Positions 15,587 through 23,533 of a DNA stretch of 32,747 nucleotides are shown here, in pieces (positions within the stretch are counted from its first letter, which is position 1; each line of letters opens with the position of its first letter). The notes below the pieces were generated by a model. That model was not told the origin of the DNA, searched no databases, and worked only from the letters and a program-made list of their open reading frames with translations. Location of the stretch: positions 1 to 32,747 of the forward strand of contig MIBE01000057.1 of the NCBI GenBank assembly GCA_001829415.1. Direction: 5' to 3'. This stretch comes from Spirochaetes bacterium GWF1_51_8 (lineage in GTDB: Bacteria > Spirochaetota > Brevinematia > Brevinematales > GWF1-51-8). The translations under genes and the position numbers were made by a program.

Positions 15587-16270
15587 ATGATCCCGATTAG
15601 GGAAAATCTCGGCTCGAAATACTTTCCCGCGGTAAATTATTTCCTGATCACGGTATGTGTGATTGTTTTCCTGATCGAGCTTGCGGCCGGATTTTCAATG
15701 GAGATGTTCGCGGACCTCTCGGTCGTCCCGTTACTCAATTCGCGATACTTTTTCGCGAATTTGTACAGGCTTGTGACATCGATATTCCTCCATGCCGATT
15801 TTTGGCATCTCCTGTCGAATATGCTGTTCTTATGGGTGTTCGGCGAACAGGTCGAGGAATTCCTGGGACATTTCGGCTTCCTGTTTTTTTTCCTGCTCGC
15901 GGGGATCGCGGGAAACCTTCTGCATATCGCCGTATATGCGGACTCGCCGCTGCCGCTGATCGGCGCGAGCGGAGCGATATCGGGTGTGATGGCGCTTTTT
16001 ATGCTTTACTTCCCGAGGGCGAGGATCACTTTGCTGCTGCTTTTCGTGTTTGTCGCGCGTGTTCCTGCGCTCTTTCTGATCGGCGGGTGGATCGCTCTCC
16101 AGCTTGTGAACGGTCTCCTGCTTCGGCAGAACGAACTGACTGGCGGTACGGCTTACCTCGCGCATATCGGGGGAATTCTCTACGGGATTGTTTTCGCTGT
16201 GTTCTGGGGAAATAAACTCCGGCGGAAATGGATCAAAAGGTTATCGAGAAATAGAAAAGGCAGAATATAG
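15587..16270 (+). CDS. Rhomboid-family intramembrane serine protease
   Basis: Rhomboids cleave transmembrane proteins within the bilayer. The 227-residue product has about six membrane segments. The signature pieces are FLHADFWHLLSNMLFLWVFG (loop-1 and His-x3-Asn region), the catalytic GASGAISGV with Ser128, and LAHIGGILYGI with catalytic His193, so the Ser/His dyad is intact. The N-terminus MIPIRENLGSKYFPAVNYFLI is the typical form of bacterial short rhomboids. It begins 9 bases after mlaD. A weak ribosome binding site (GGGCG) is all that is seen. It may process or monitor envelope proteins; its substrate is unknown. Confidence 0.9.
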   Translation: MIPIRENLGSKYFPAVNYFLITVCVIVFLIELAAGFSMEMFADLSVVPLLNSRYFFANLYRLVTSIFLHADFWHLLSNMLFLWVFGEQVEEFLGHFGFLFFFLLAGIAGNLLHIAVYADSPLPLIGASGAISGVMALFMLYFPRARITLLLLFVFVARVPALFLIGGWIALQLVNGLLLRQNELTGGTAYLAHIGGILYGIVFAVFWGNKLRRKWIKRLSRNRKGRI

Positions 16271-16279
16271 GAGAGACTT

Positions 16280-17377
16280 ATGAATTTTATCGATCTGAAA
16301 CGTCAGTACCATGAGTATAAGGCTGAAATCGACGCGAAAATCGCGGATGTCATAGAGAATACCCGGTTTATTATGGGGAAGGAATGTAAAGAGCTCGAGA
16401 GCGAACTGGCGTCGTATGTCGGTGTGAAGCACGCTATCGGGGTGTCGTCGGGCACCGACGCGCTCATCGTTCCGCTTGCCGCTATGGGTGTCGGACCGGG
16501 CGACGAAGTGATCACCACACCGTTTACATTTATCGCCACTGTCGAAGTAATTTCATTTCTCGGCGCGACCCCTGTTTTCGTCGATATCAATCCCGACGAT
16601 TACAATATCGATATCGACCGGATAGAGAAAAAGATCACCAAGAAGACGAAAGGGATTATCCCCGTGTCGCTTTACGGGCAGGCGCCCGATCTGGACAAGA
16701 TCAACGCTATCGCCAAGAAGCACGGGCTTTGGGTGATGGAAGACGCGGCGCAGTCGTTCGGCGCGGTCTATCGGGGTAAGAAATCCTGCGGTCTTACCGA
16801 TGTCTCCGCGACGTCGTTCTATCCCGCCAAACCCCTCGGCTGTTTCGGCGACGGCGGGATGACGTTTACGAACGACGACGCTCTTGCCGAAAAGATGCGG
16901 ATGATAATGAACCACGGCTCGTCGAAGACCTACGAGCATAAGTATATCGGGATCAACGCCCGCCTCGACAATATCCAAGCCGCGATCCTGCTCGTCAAAT
17001 TCGCGCATTTCGAGAAGGAATGCGAGATCCGCGCGAAACTCGGCGCGCGTTACAACGAGCTTCTCGCCGGGTCGAAGGCGGTCACCCCGAAAACCTCGTC
17101 ATTCACCGGACGGCATGTGTATGCCCAGTATTCGATTTGTATGAAAAACCGCGACGCGGTGAAGGAACATCTGACGAAAAAGGAAATCCCGACCGCGATC
17201 CATTATCCCAAGCCGATCCATCTCCAGGAAGCGTATCACTTCCTCGGGCATAAACCGGGCGATTTCCCGATGAGTGAAAAGTGCTCGCGCGAGATCATGT
17301 CCCTGCCGATGCACCCGTTCCTGACAGACGACGAGCAGAAGCAGATCGCCGCGGCCGTCGCGGAATCGGCGGAATAA
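16280..17377 (+). CDS. DegT/DnrJ/EryC1-type sugar aminotransferase, WbpE/WlbC-like
   Basis: This PLP enzyme probably transfers an amino group to a keto-sugar nucleotide for surface polysaccharide synthesis. The 365-residue product aligns by eye with WbpE/WlbC (UDP-2-acetamido-2-deoxy-3-oxo-glucuronate aminotransferase). It shows MNFIDLKRQYHEYKAEID, GVSSGTDALIVPLAAMGVGP, IPVSLYGQAPDLDKINAIA, DAAQSFGAVY, TSFYPAKPLGCFGDGGM with the PLP Lys184, NHGSSKTYEHKYIGIN and RLDNIQAAILLVK. The family's expected length is ~360. It ends the long operon; the next promoter starts 11 bases after the stop. The remaining sugar-pathway genes are not in the window, so the exact substrate is inferred. Confidence 0.85.
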   Translation: MNFIDLKRQYHEYKAEIDAKIADVIENTRFIMGKECKELESELASYVGVKHAIGVSSGTDALIVPLAAMGVGPGDEVITTPFTFIATVEVISFLGATPVFVDINPDDYNIDIDRIEKKITKKTKGIIPVSLYGQAPDLDKINAIAKKHGLWVMEDAAQSFGAVYRGKKSCGLTDVSATSFYPAKPLGCFGDGGMTFTNDDALAEKMRMIMNHGSSKTYEHKYIGINARLDNIQAAILLVKFAHFEKECEIRAKLGARYNELLAGSKAVTPKTSSFTGRHVYAQYSICMKNRDAVKEHLTKKEIPTAIHYPKPIHLQEAYHFLGHKPGDFPMSEKCSREIMSLPMHPFLTDDEQKQIAAAVAESAE

Positions 17378-17387
17378 GCTCTGTAAC

Positions 17388-17416
17388 TTGATAAACAATT
17401 TATTCTGTTGTATGAT
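17388..17416 (+). promoter_or_regulatory. Promoter of the CNNM/CorC gene pair
   Basis: TTGATA (17388-17393), a 17-base spacer and TATGAT (17411-17416) lie between the aminotransferase stop and the ATG at 17444. Transcription would begin at about 17423. Confidence 0.6.
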
Positions 17417-17423
17417 ATTCGGG

Positions 17424-17447
17424 ATGGGAGAATTGACTGAAATATGA
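17424..17447 (+). CDS. Possible 7-codon leader ORF overlapping the first CNNM gene
   Basis: ATG GGA GAA TTG ACT GAA ATA TGA encodes MGELTEI. Its stop overlaps the ATG at 17444 (ATGA). The ATG sits at the predicted transcript start, so it would be leaderless. Its GGGAG (17426-17430) is rather far (13 bases) from the ATG of the main gene, so termination-reinitiation is conceivable. It may equally be chance. Confidence 0.2.
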   Translation: MGELTEI

Positions 17448-18679
17448 AAGTTGAAGAAATAATAAAGCTGGTTCTAATCCCGGTATTACTCATTTTCTCG
17501 GCGTTTTTTTCATCGACCGAGACGGCGCTTTTTTCACTCGATACGATGCAGATCAGGAAGATGCGCAAGAACTCCGCCTATAAGCGGATTCGCCAGTTAT
17601 TGGGTGAAAGTTCGACATTGCTGATCACGCTTCTTCTCGGGAACACGATGGTCAACGTCGCGCTTTCCTCTTTGATGGAAGGGATCGTCCCGATTGAAAA
17701 CACGATTATCCAGACCGTTATTGTTACAGCGATACTCCTTTTCTTCGGGGAGATTTCACCGAAAGCTATCGCGATCAATTTTAAAGAACCCATCGCCGCG
17801 TTCAACTCGCGTCTGATCTACCCGTTATTCCTATTTTTCAAACCGATCACAAAACCGATCACCGGGCTTTCTAATCTGATCCTGAAAGCCCTGAATAGAA
17901 TGAAGCAGGAAGGCGAAACGATTGACGACGACCATCTTGCCGCGCTATTGAGCATGGTCGCAAAGGAAGGGTTTCTCGAGGCTGAGGAGAAGAAGCTGGT
18001 CGAGAGCGTCCTGAAGTTCGCGCAGAAGGACGTATCGGAGATCATGACACCGCGGAATAAGCTTGTTTCAATAAAGGACAGCGCGACGGTAAAAAAGGCA
18101 ATCGAAATTCTCCGCACGGGCAAGCATTCGAAAATGCCCGTGTACTCAAAAACCGACGATAACATCATCGGCACAATCGACATCCGGCATATATTCCCGT
18201 ATCTCTTTTCCTCGTCTTCAATCGACAAGATGTCCGTCAAGGAAATCATGGAGCCGATGTATTTCGTTCCGCCTACTAAAAAGCTTTCCGAGATGCTCGA
18301 GGACTTCAAGACGAGGAAGATCAAGATCGCGACTGTTGTGGACGAATACGGAAGCGCGCTCGGCGTGGTCTCTATTGCCGACGTGCTGGGTGAAATCGCA
18401 GGTGAAATTATCGACGAGAGTTTCGATATTCAGCGCATGATCCTGCCGTTATCCGAAAAACGTTATCTGGTCTCGGGAGATATTTCATTGGACGATTTTA
18501 ACGAGTTCTTCAAGACGAAACTTTCGAGCGAGGAATTCGACACAATCGCCGGGTATATTATCGAGAGCAAGGGAGATATTCCCCCGGCGGGATTTTCGAT
18601 GGAGATCGAACGTTATACATTGCATGTTCGCGACCGTTCGGCGAGCCGGATTGACAAGTGTATTGTGGAGAGACGATAA
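17444..18679 (+). CDS. CNNM/CorC-type membrane protein with DUF21, CBS and CorC domains (first of a pair)
   Basis: CNNM/CorC (hemolysin C-like) proteins are linked to magnesium and other divalent-ion export. The 411-residue product has an N-terminal DUF21 region (about 1-140) with membrane segments and the conserved FFSSTETALFSLD and LLGNTMVNVALSS and LLFFGEISPKAIAINF. Two CBS domains (about 200-315) follow: VSEIMTPRNKLVSIKD, HSKMPVYSKTDDNIIGTI, VKEIMEPMYFVPPTK, and VVDEYGSALGVVSIADVLGEI. The C-terminal CorC_HlyC domain (about 330-410) contains YLVSGDISLDDFNEFF and FDTIAGYIIES. It is translated directly into its paralogue (TAAATG). Confidence 0.9.
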   Translation: MKVEEIIKLVLIPVLLIFSAFFSSTETALFSLDTMQIRKMRKNSAYKRIRQLLGESSTLLITLLLGNTMVNVALSSLMEGIVPIENTIIQTVIVTAILLFFGEISPKAIAINFKEPIAAFNSRLIYPLFLFFKPITKPITGLSNLILKALNRMKQEGETIDDDHLAALLSMVAKEGFLEAEEKKLVESVLKFAQKDVSEIMTPRNKLVSIKDSATVKKAIEILRTGKHSKMPVYSKTDDNIIGTIDIRHIFPYLFSSSSIDKMSVKEIMEPMYFVPPTKKLSEMLEDFKTRKIKIATVVDEYGSALGVVSIADVLGEIAGEIIDESFDIQRMILPLSEKRYLVSGDISLDDFNEFFKTKLSSEEFDTIAGYIIESKGDIPPAGFSMEIERYTLHVRDRSASRIDKCIVERR

Positions 18680-19939
18680 ATGGAACTCATACTGTCGGGT
18701 ATCTTCATCCTGCTGGGAGGTTTCTTCGCCGGTAGCGAAACGGCATACATGTCTATCGACAGGATACGCCTGCATGCGAATCTCGATAAAAAAGACCGCC
18801 GGTATAAGGTGCTCGATTTTCTGCACCGTTTTCCCGAGGACATGATCGGCGCGTTCCTGCTGGGTACGAACGCCTGTATTGTCGCGGGAACGCTGATATT
18901 TACGGAATACCTTTCGCTACAACTGGGCGGTAATCCGCTCGTTCCTTTGTATGTCACATTGATCCTTACCCCGATCGTGCTGTTGTTCTCCGATGTCTTC
19001 CCGAAGATCATTTTCAGGAACTTCGCCGATCCGATTATGCACGTGTTTTCATTTCTTTATCTGATTATATTTTTACTCCTTTATCCTTTCCAGTTTATCT
19101 TCGTGAAAACGATCAAACTGCTGATTTCGATCTTCCGGCGCGGTAAAAAGGCGAAGGGAAATATCTCGCGTGAAGAGTTTCAGGAAATGCTCAATATGTC
19201 CACGGACAAGGGATTCCTGATGGAAAAGGAGCGCGAGTATATCGAAAGCATCATGAATTTTAAAAACGTTACGGCGCGCGAGGTGATGATCCCGCAGAAC
19301 AGACTGACCGGGATAGAAGAGAACGAGACTGTCGGGAAGGCCGTGGAACTGATGGTCAGGTCGCAGCATTCGAAAATACCCGTGTTCTCCGACCGTATCT
19401 TTAACATGATCGGTTTCGTGGATGATAAGTCGCTCCTGAACGCGAAGAAGGACGAACCGATCAAGCATTACATACAAAAAACCATCTATTTCCCCGAGAC
19501 GATGCCGATCGATAAGCTGATCGTCGACATGCAGTCCGAGATCAAGCAGATGGTCTTCATCGTGGACGAGTACGGCGGCACAGCGGGCATCATAACCTCA
19601 CAGGACCTCATCACCGAGATTGTCGGCGAATTCATGGAAATCGACGGCGGCGAGATCGAGAAACACGACGACGATTATATCGTCAAGGGAAGCCTCGATG
19701 TGGACGATTTTAACGAACAGTTCAAGCAGTCGATCCTGAAAGAGGGATTCGAGACTATGGCGGGTTTCGCGATGTTCCGTCTTCAGAAAATGCCTCTCAA
19801 TGGTGAAGTATTCGAAGAGGGAAAGTTCCGTTTCGAGGTGCTCTCTGCGAAAAATCACCGTGTAGAAAAAATCCTCGTTTCATCCCGAAGAAAATCCGGC
19901 CAGCGCAAGAAGAACAATAAAAAAACCAAGGCGGAATAA
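18680..19939 (+). CDS. CNNM/CorC-type membrane protein (second of a pair)
   Basis: The 419-residue product has the same architecture as the gene before it. DUF21: GGFFAGSETAYMSIDRI, LLGTNACIVAGTLIF, LLFSDVFPKIIFRNF. CBS pair: VTAREVMIPQNRLTGIEE, HSKIPVFSDRIFNMIGF, IVDEYGGTAGIITSQDLITEI. CorC: YIVKGSLDVDDFNEQF and FETMAGFAMF. The C-terminus ends in a very basic tail (SSRRKSGQRKKNNKKTKAE) lacking in the first copy. It starts at the base after the first gene's stop. The pair probably arose by tandem duplication and may form a heteromer, but that is inference. The next gene begins 3 bases after its stop. Confidence 0.9.
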   Translation: MELILSGIFILLGGFFAGSETAYMSIDRIRLHANLDKKDRRYKVLDFLHRFPEDMIGAFLLGTNACIVAGTLIFTEYLSLQLGGNPLVPLYVTLILTPIVLLFSDVFPKIIFRNFADPIMHVFSFLYLIIFLLLYPFQFIFVKTIKLLISIFRRGKKAKGNISREEFQEMLNMSTDKGFLMEKEREYIESIMNFKNVTAREVMIPQNRLTGIEENETVGKAVELMVRSQHSKIPVFSDRIFNMIGFVDDKSLLNAKKDEPIKHYIQKTIYFPETMPIDKLIVDMQSEIKQMVFIVDEYGGTAGIITSQDLITEIVGEFMEIDGGEIEKHDDDYIVKGSLDVDDFNEQFKQSILKEGFETMAGFAMFRLQKMPLNGEVFEEGKFRFEVLSAKNHRVEKILVSSRRKSGQRKKNNKKTKAE

Positions 19940-19942
19940 AGA

Positions 19943-21166
19943 GTGTTGCCCAGCGGAAAAGAAACAAGAAAGATAAAAACGTCCAGCCGGGAAACGGTAT
20001 TGACGATAGAGAAGTATGCCTCGGACGGGGTCAGTATTGGCTACGAGGACAATAAAGTCATCTTCGTGCGTTACGCTATCCCCGGCGAAAAAGTCAGGGT
20101 GAATGTCTACAAGGAGACGAAGGACTACGCCCTCGCCGAGCCGCTCGAGATTATTACGCCTTCCCCCGAACGGATCGCCGCGCCCTGTCCGTATTTCGGG
20201 ATGTGCGGCGGATGCGATTACCAGATGATCGACTACGCCAAACAGCTTCAGATCAAACAAGACCTTGTGCTCGAAGTATTTCATAAGATCGGGAAGATAG
20301 ACCTTCCCGCGCTGACCGGCGTCGTTTCCTCGGGGCAGGAATTTTACTACCGCAATACGGAAACCTTCAAGGTCAATCCGCGCAGGAAGCTGATCGGGTT
20401 TTTCAGGAAGGACACGAAGTTTATTATCGACCTCGAGGAATGCCGTCTCGCGATGAAGGATATCAACGAGGCGATGAACTATATGCGCGCACAGGACCCG
20501 TTCCCGCCGCATAATTTTAAAGTGCGCTCCACGTCACTCGGCGAGACTACAGTGAACTGGGTCGACACCGAGCGTTATGAAGACAGATCGGTCTACGAAG
20601 AGATCACCGCGAGCGGTAAAACGATCCGTTATAAAATATCGAAGGACAGCTTTTTTCAGGTGAACAACTCGGTCATCCCGTTATGGCTCGATAAGATCAC
20701 GGGCTTCCTCGACGAAAGCCATAGCGAGAGAATATTCGATCTTTACTGCGGGATAGGGCTGATTACGCTTTTCGTCGCGCCGTTCGCTAAAGAGACAATC
20801 GGTGTCGAGATCGCGAAAAGCTCGATCAAGGACGCGAACTACAATCTTGAGATCAACCGCGACAAGGGGCTTCGTGACGCGAATATCAGCTTCGTGCTCG
20901 GTGACGTGATGGAAGAACTCCCACGCCTCGGGTATGCCGATGTCATGATAATCGATCCGCCGAGGAAGGGCGCGGAACGCGAAGTACTCGACCTGATGAT
21001 GGAAATGGGGCCCAAGAAGATCATCTACTCGTCGTGCAAACCCGCGACGATGGCGCGCGACCTGCAAATCCTATCGGATAAGTACGACCTCAAGGAAATC
21101 TACCTTGTCGATATGTTCCCGCAGACCCACCATGTGGAACTGCTTTCATTGATTGTGAAGAAATAG
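19943..21166 (+). CDS. 23S rRNA m5U methyltransferase of the RlmD/RumA (TrmA-like) family
   Basis: These enzymes methylate uridine C5 in 23S rRNA (or tRNA) with S-adenosylmethionine. The 407-residue product has an N-terminal TRAM-like domain (about 15-75, LTIEKYASDGVSIGY). A 4Fe-4S site has Cys82, Cys88, Cys91 (CPYFGMCGGC) and Cys167. The methyltransferase domain shows FFQVNNSV, FDLYCGIGLITLFVA (SAM motif I), IDPPRKGAE, and the catalytic YSSCKPATMARDL with Cys365. The end HHVELLSLI is also typical. The start is GTG 19943 (or TTG 19946), three bases after the preceding stop; neither has a strong ribosome binding site. The position U747, U1939 or both cannot be told, so no symbol is given. A 24-base gap separates it from the converging AT-rich gene. 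Confidence 0.88.
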   Translation: MLPSGKETRKIKTSSRETVLTIEKYASDGVSIGYEDNKVIFVRYAIPGEKVRVNVYKETKDYALAEPLEIITPSPERIAAPCPYFGMCGGCDYQMIDYAKQLQIKQDLVLEVFHKIGKIDLPALTGVVSSGQEFYYRNTETFKVNPRRKLIGFFRKDTKFIIDLEECRLAMKDINEAMNYMRAQDPFPPHNFKVRSTSLGETTVNWVDTERYEDRSVYEEITASGKTIRYKISKDSFFQVNNSVIPLWLDKITGFLDESHSERIFDLYCGIGLITLFVAPFAKETIGVEIAKSSIKDANYNLEINRDKGLRDANISFVLGDVMEELPRLGYADVMIIDPPRKGAEREVLDLMMEMGPKKIIYSSCKPATMARDLQILSDKYDLKEIYLVDMFPQTHHVELLSLIVKK

Positions 21167-21190
21167 GATTTATAAAACTATGTATTCGTA

Positions 21191-21970
21191 TTAATTCTTA
21201 TTAGTTATACCTATTAGTTTGAGATTTATTACAGCAATAGCTTCATTGTTCTTTATCATGAAGTAATTTGTATGTTCTTTCCTTGGAAGTAATAATACTT
21301 CAGAATGGAAAATAACACTATAATAGTTTGAAAAATTCTTATAGTGGTATTCAGATAAAATTTCTTTAGAAAGATTCAGATTTGAAATAGAATTTGGAAG
21401 CTGATTATAATCTTTCAGATAAATATTCACTTCCTCTTGTATGTCCTCAACTCTTGAAAATTGATAAACAGCTTTAACAAATACTATAGAAACCGAAAAC
21501 ATGATAAAGAATGACCATATAAAAATTATAGTGTTTAGAAAGAATAACACATCAAAGAAAGAATTTAATCCATCAAATCGGTATATTCTGATTGTTTTTA
21601 ATCTTTTCGCATGAACCCAAAATTTATACGAAATGAAATCAAAAACGTATCCCAATGGAACAATAAAAAGGATAGGATAAATGATGAATGGAAATATAGG
21701 ATCCAACATATTTAAAAGAATTATAACTTCCTGAAACTCAAGTTTCAAAATGTAAAGAATGGAAATAAAAACAGAACCAAAAACAAGGTGTAGATTTCGG
21801 TATTTCTCACTATTGTTTTTATTGCTTTCCATAATTGAAAGAATATTATCAGTAGCATCAATTTCAATATTTTGTTTTCTCTCTCTTTTTATTATTCGGC
21901 ATAGTCTTTCGAGCAAAGAAAGTTTTTTAAATGAGTTACTGTTTTTATTCTTTGATTTCATCTTCTTCAT
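21191..21970 (-). CDS. AT-rich membrane protein of unknown function, foreign in appearance
   Basis: The 259-residue product has no family I recognise. The N-terminus is very basic (MKKMKSKNKNSNSFKK). Three to four hydrophobic stretches follow: about 68-88 (LHLVFGSVFISILYILKL), 88-112 with LDPIFPFIIYPILFIVPLG, and 150-170 (IIFIWSFFIMFSVSIVFV). A hydrophilic C-terminal part contains DYNQLPNSISNLNL and ends in NLKLIGITNKN. Unlike its neighbours it is strongly AT-rich with many AAT, AAA, ATA and TTA codons, suggesting horizontal acquisition. GAGG lies seven bases before the ATG. The start is only 24 bases after the foldase operon's terminator and no promoter is seen, so expression would need read-through or a promoter I cannot identify. 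Confidence 0.65.
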   Translation of the reverse strand: MKKMKSKNKNSNSFKKLSLLERLCRIIKRERKQNIEIDATDNILSIMESNKNNSEKYRNLHLVFGSVFISILYILKLEFQEVIILLNMLDPIFPFIIYPILFIVPLGYVFDFISYKFWVHAKRLKTIRIYRFDGLNSFFDVLFFLNTIIFIWSFFIMFSVSIVFVKAVYQFSRVEDIQEEVNIYLKDYNQLPNSISNLNLSKEILSEYHYKNFSNYYSVIFHSEVLLLPRKEHTNYFMIKNNEAIAVINLKLIGITNKN

Positions 21971-21986
21971 CTTATTACCTCAATTT

Positions 21987-22012
21987 ATAAAAAACCCCGT
22001 CCGAGGACGGGG
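21987..22012 (-). terminator. Strong intrinsic terminator after the PpiD-like gene
   Basis: On the minus strand CCCCGTC-CTCG-GACGGGG (22012-21995) forms a 7-base GC stem with a 4-base loop, followed by TTTTTTAT (21994-21987). It lies 15 bases after the stop of the 22028-23503 gene and just upstream of the AT-rich gene. Confidence 0.9.
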
Positions 22013-22027
22013 CGTATTCGATTTTAC

Positions 22028-23503
22028 TTATTGCAGGTACATCATCTTGAGTTTATCCTTATCGACTTCGATCTTCGATTTCGCCTTCAGGTTATCCATC
22101 CAGTCTTTGATGATCGCGTCGCTTTTCAAGTACACATAGTCGCGGGACAGATCGACGATCTCTTCCGTTGTCTTCGTTTCGACCTTGACTTCACGGGAAA
22201 TGTTTTTTACGAAGAAATAGAACCCGTTCAGGTTAAACAAGTCGCTGACGGCGTTTTTATCCTTTAAGAAGATAAAGTCCATGACATCGTTATTGCCGGT
22301 AGGCAAGGGAAGGGCGGCATCGTTCTTCTCCGTCATGATCGAATCGGCGAGCGCGGAGAACTGCATGGACTTCGCGTATTCCCATCCGCTCTTCTCGGCC
22401 GCGATCTTCAGGTCGGTATTCTGGGAAATGAGAAGCTTTATCTGCGCGATGGACGCGTCGATATCGGGTTGGTATTTCTTTTCAAGAATGGGGAAGTAGT
22501 ACTTCACATACTCTTTCGCGATGTACTTCTGGTAGTCCTTCGAGATGCTGGAAAACTCTGGGACGGAAACAACCTTCATCAGGTGGTATCTGCCCTTCTC
22601 ATAAACGATGTTCGGGATGAAATCGCCGGCATAGTAGTTGATCGCTTCGGCGAAACGGCTCGCGGTGTCTCCTTCTTTAGTGAGAAGCATCTTATTCGAT
22701 ATAACGATATCGTTGGTCTTATAGAGCTCGATAGCCTTATCCCACCCTTCTTTCTGGGCGGTATCGATAACCTTCTGAGCCTGATCCTTTGTCTTTATCA
22801 TAATGTCCTGTATCACTATTTCCTGCGCGAAGTTCTTGTCCTGATAGAAGTTCGCGACCTGAGTCAATTCGACCTTACCCGCGATGAAGTTCGTGACATC
22901 GAGGTAAATCACCTCGATCTGCGCGTTATACTGAACGACGTCGAGGAAGGAATAGAGCCCGACTTCGCTGTAATAGCCGACAGAATGGGGGATATCGCCC
23001 GATGTGCCGATGAGGCCGCGGAACGCGTAAACCATCGAAATGTACTGGATGAAATCGTCGTTCGGCTGATAGTTCTTCGTGGCGATTTCGTTCTGGTAAT
23101 AAGATTTAATCAGTTCGCTCGAAGGATGAATATTCTGGAGCTTGGCGAAATCGTAGACGATTGCCTGGCTGACCAGATTCTCCACGCTCTGGACGAAGAT
23201 GAACTGCGCGAGTTTTTCGGGGGAGAAGAACTGGCTGTATACGCTCGAGATCATCTGCTCTCTGACTTCATTGTTTATATACCAGAACGGGGAATAGGGG
23301 CGGTTTTGGTATTCGGCGCCGTTCACCTTCGCGATCACGGGAAAGCCCTGTCCCTCGGGGCCGTTCTTTCCGCCGACCCAGAATACGAAAGATATGACGA
23401 TGAGGACAACCAAAGCCCACATCGCGCCCTGGACTATTTTTTTCTTTAAACTGACGGGTCTTTTTTTGTTAGGTCCCTGAGTGAAATCGGAATATTTAGC
23501 CAT
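22028..23503 (-). CDS. PpiD/SurA-N-type membrane-anchored periplasmic foldase, parvulin region degenerate
   Basis: The 491-residue product begins with a basic cytoplasmic tail (about 1-27) and one membrane helix (about 28-46, GAMWALVVLIVISFVFWVGG). A large extracytoplasmic region follows. VIAKVNGAEYQNRPYSPFW starts a SurA_N/PpiD-type chaperone domain (about 57-190). A segment around 235-325 has the outline of a parvulin prolyl isomerase, IVIQDIMIKTKDQAQKVI through YEKGRYHLMKVVSV. The usual S-H-I-L-I and G-G-D-L-G residues are replaced, so isomerase activity is doubtful and a holdase role is more likely. The helical tail ends in KLKMMYLQ. It follows the ExbB/TolQ gene by 30 bases on the same strand. 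It is rather smaller than E. coli PpiD (623). Confidence 0.75.
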   Translation of the reverse strand: MAKYSDFTQGPNKKRPVSLKKKIVQGAMWALVVLIVISFVFWVGGKNGPEGQGFPVIAKVNGAEYQNRPYSPFWYINNEVREQMISSVYSQFFSPEKLAQFIFVQSVENLVSQAIVYDFAKLQNIHPSSELIKSYYQNEIATKNYQPNDDFIQYISMVYAFRGLIGTSGDIPHSVGYYSEVGLYSFLDVVQYNAQIEVIYLDVTNFIAGKVELTQVANFYQDKNFAQEIVIQDIMIKTKDQAQKVIDTAQKEGWDKAIELYKTNDIVISNKMLLTKEGDTASRFAEAINYYAGDFIPNIVYEKGRYHLMKVVSVPEFSSISKDYQKYIAKEYVKYYFPILEKKYQPDIDASIAQIKLLISQNTDLKIAAEKSGWEYAKSMQFSALADSIMTEKNDAALPLPTGNNDVMDFIFLKDKNAVSDLFNLNGFYFFVKNISREVKVETKTTEEIVDLSRDYVYLKSDAIIKDWMDNLKAKSKIEVDKDKLKMMYLQ

Positions 23504-23533
23504 GAAGCGCTCCTTAATGTATGAGTGATCTAT

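Noticed and set aside
22469..23449. 326-codon plus-strand open frame antisense to the PpiD-like gene
   Set aside because: It mirrors the coding frame of the real gene and shows no domain or start signal.
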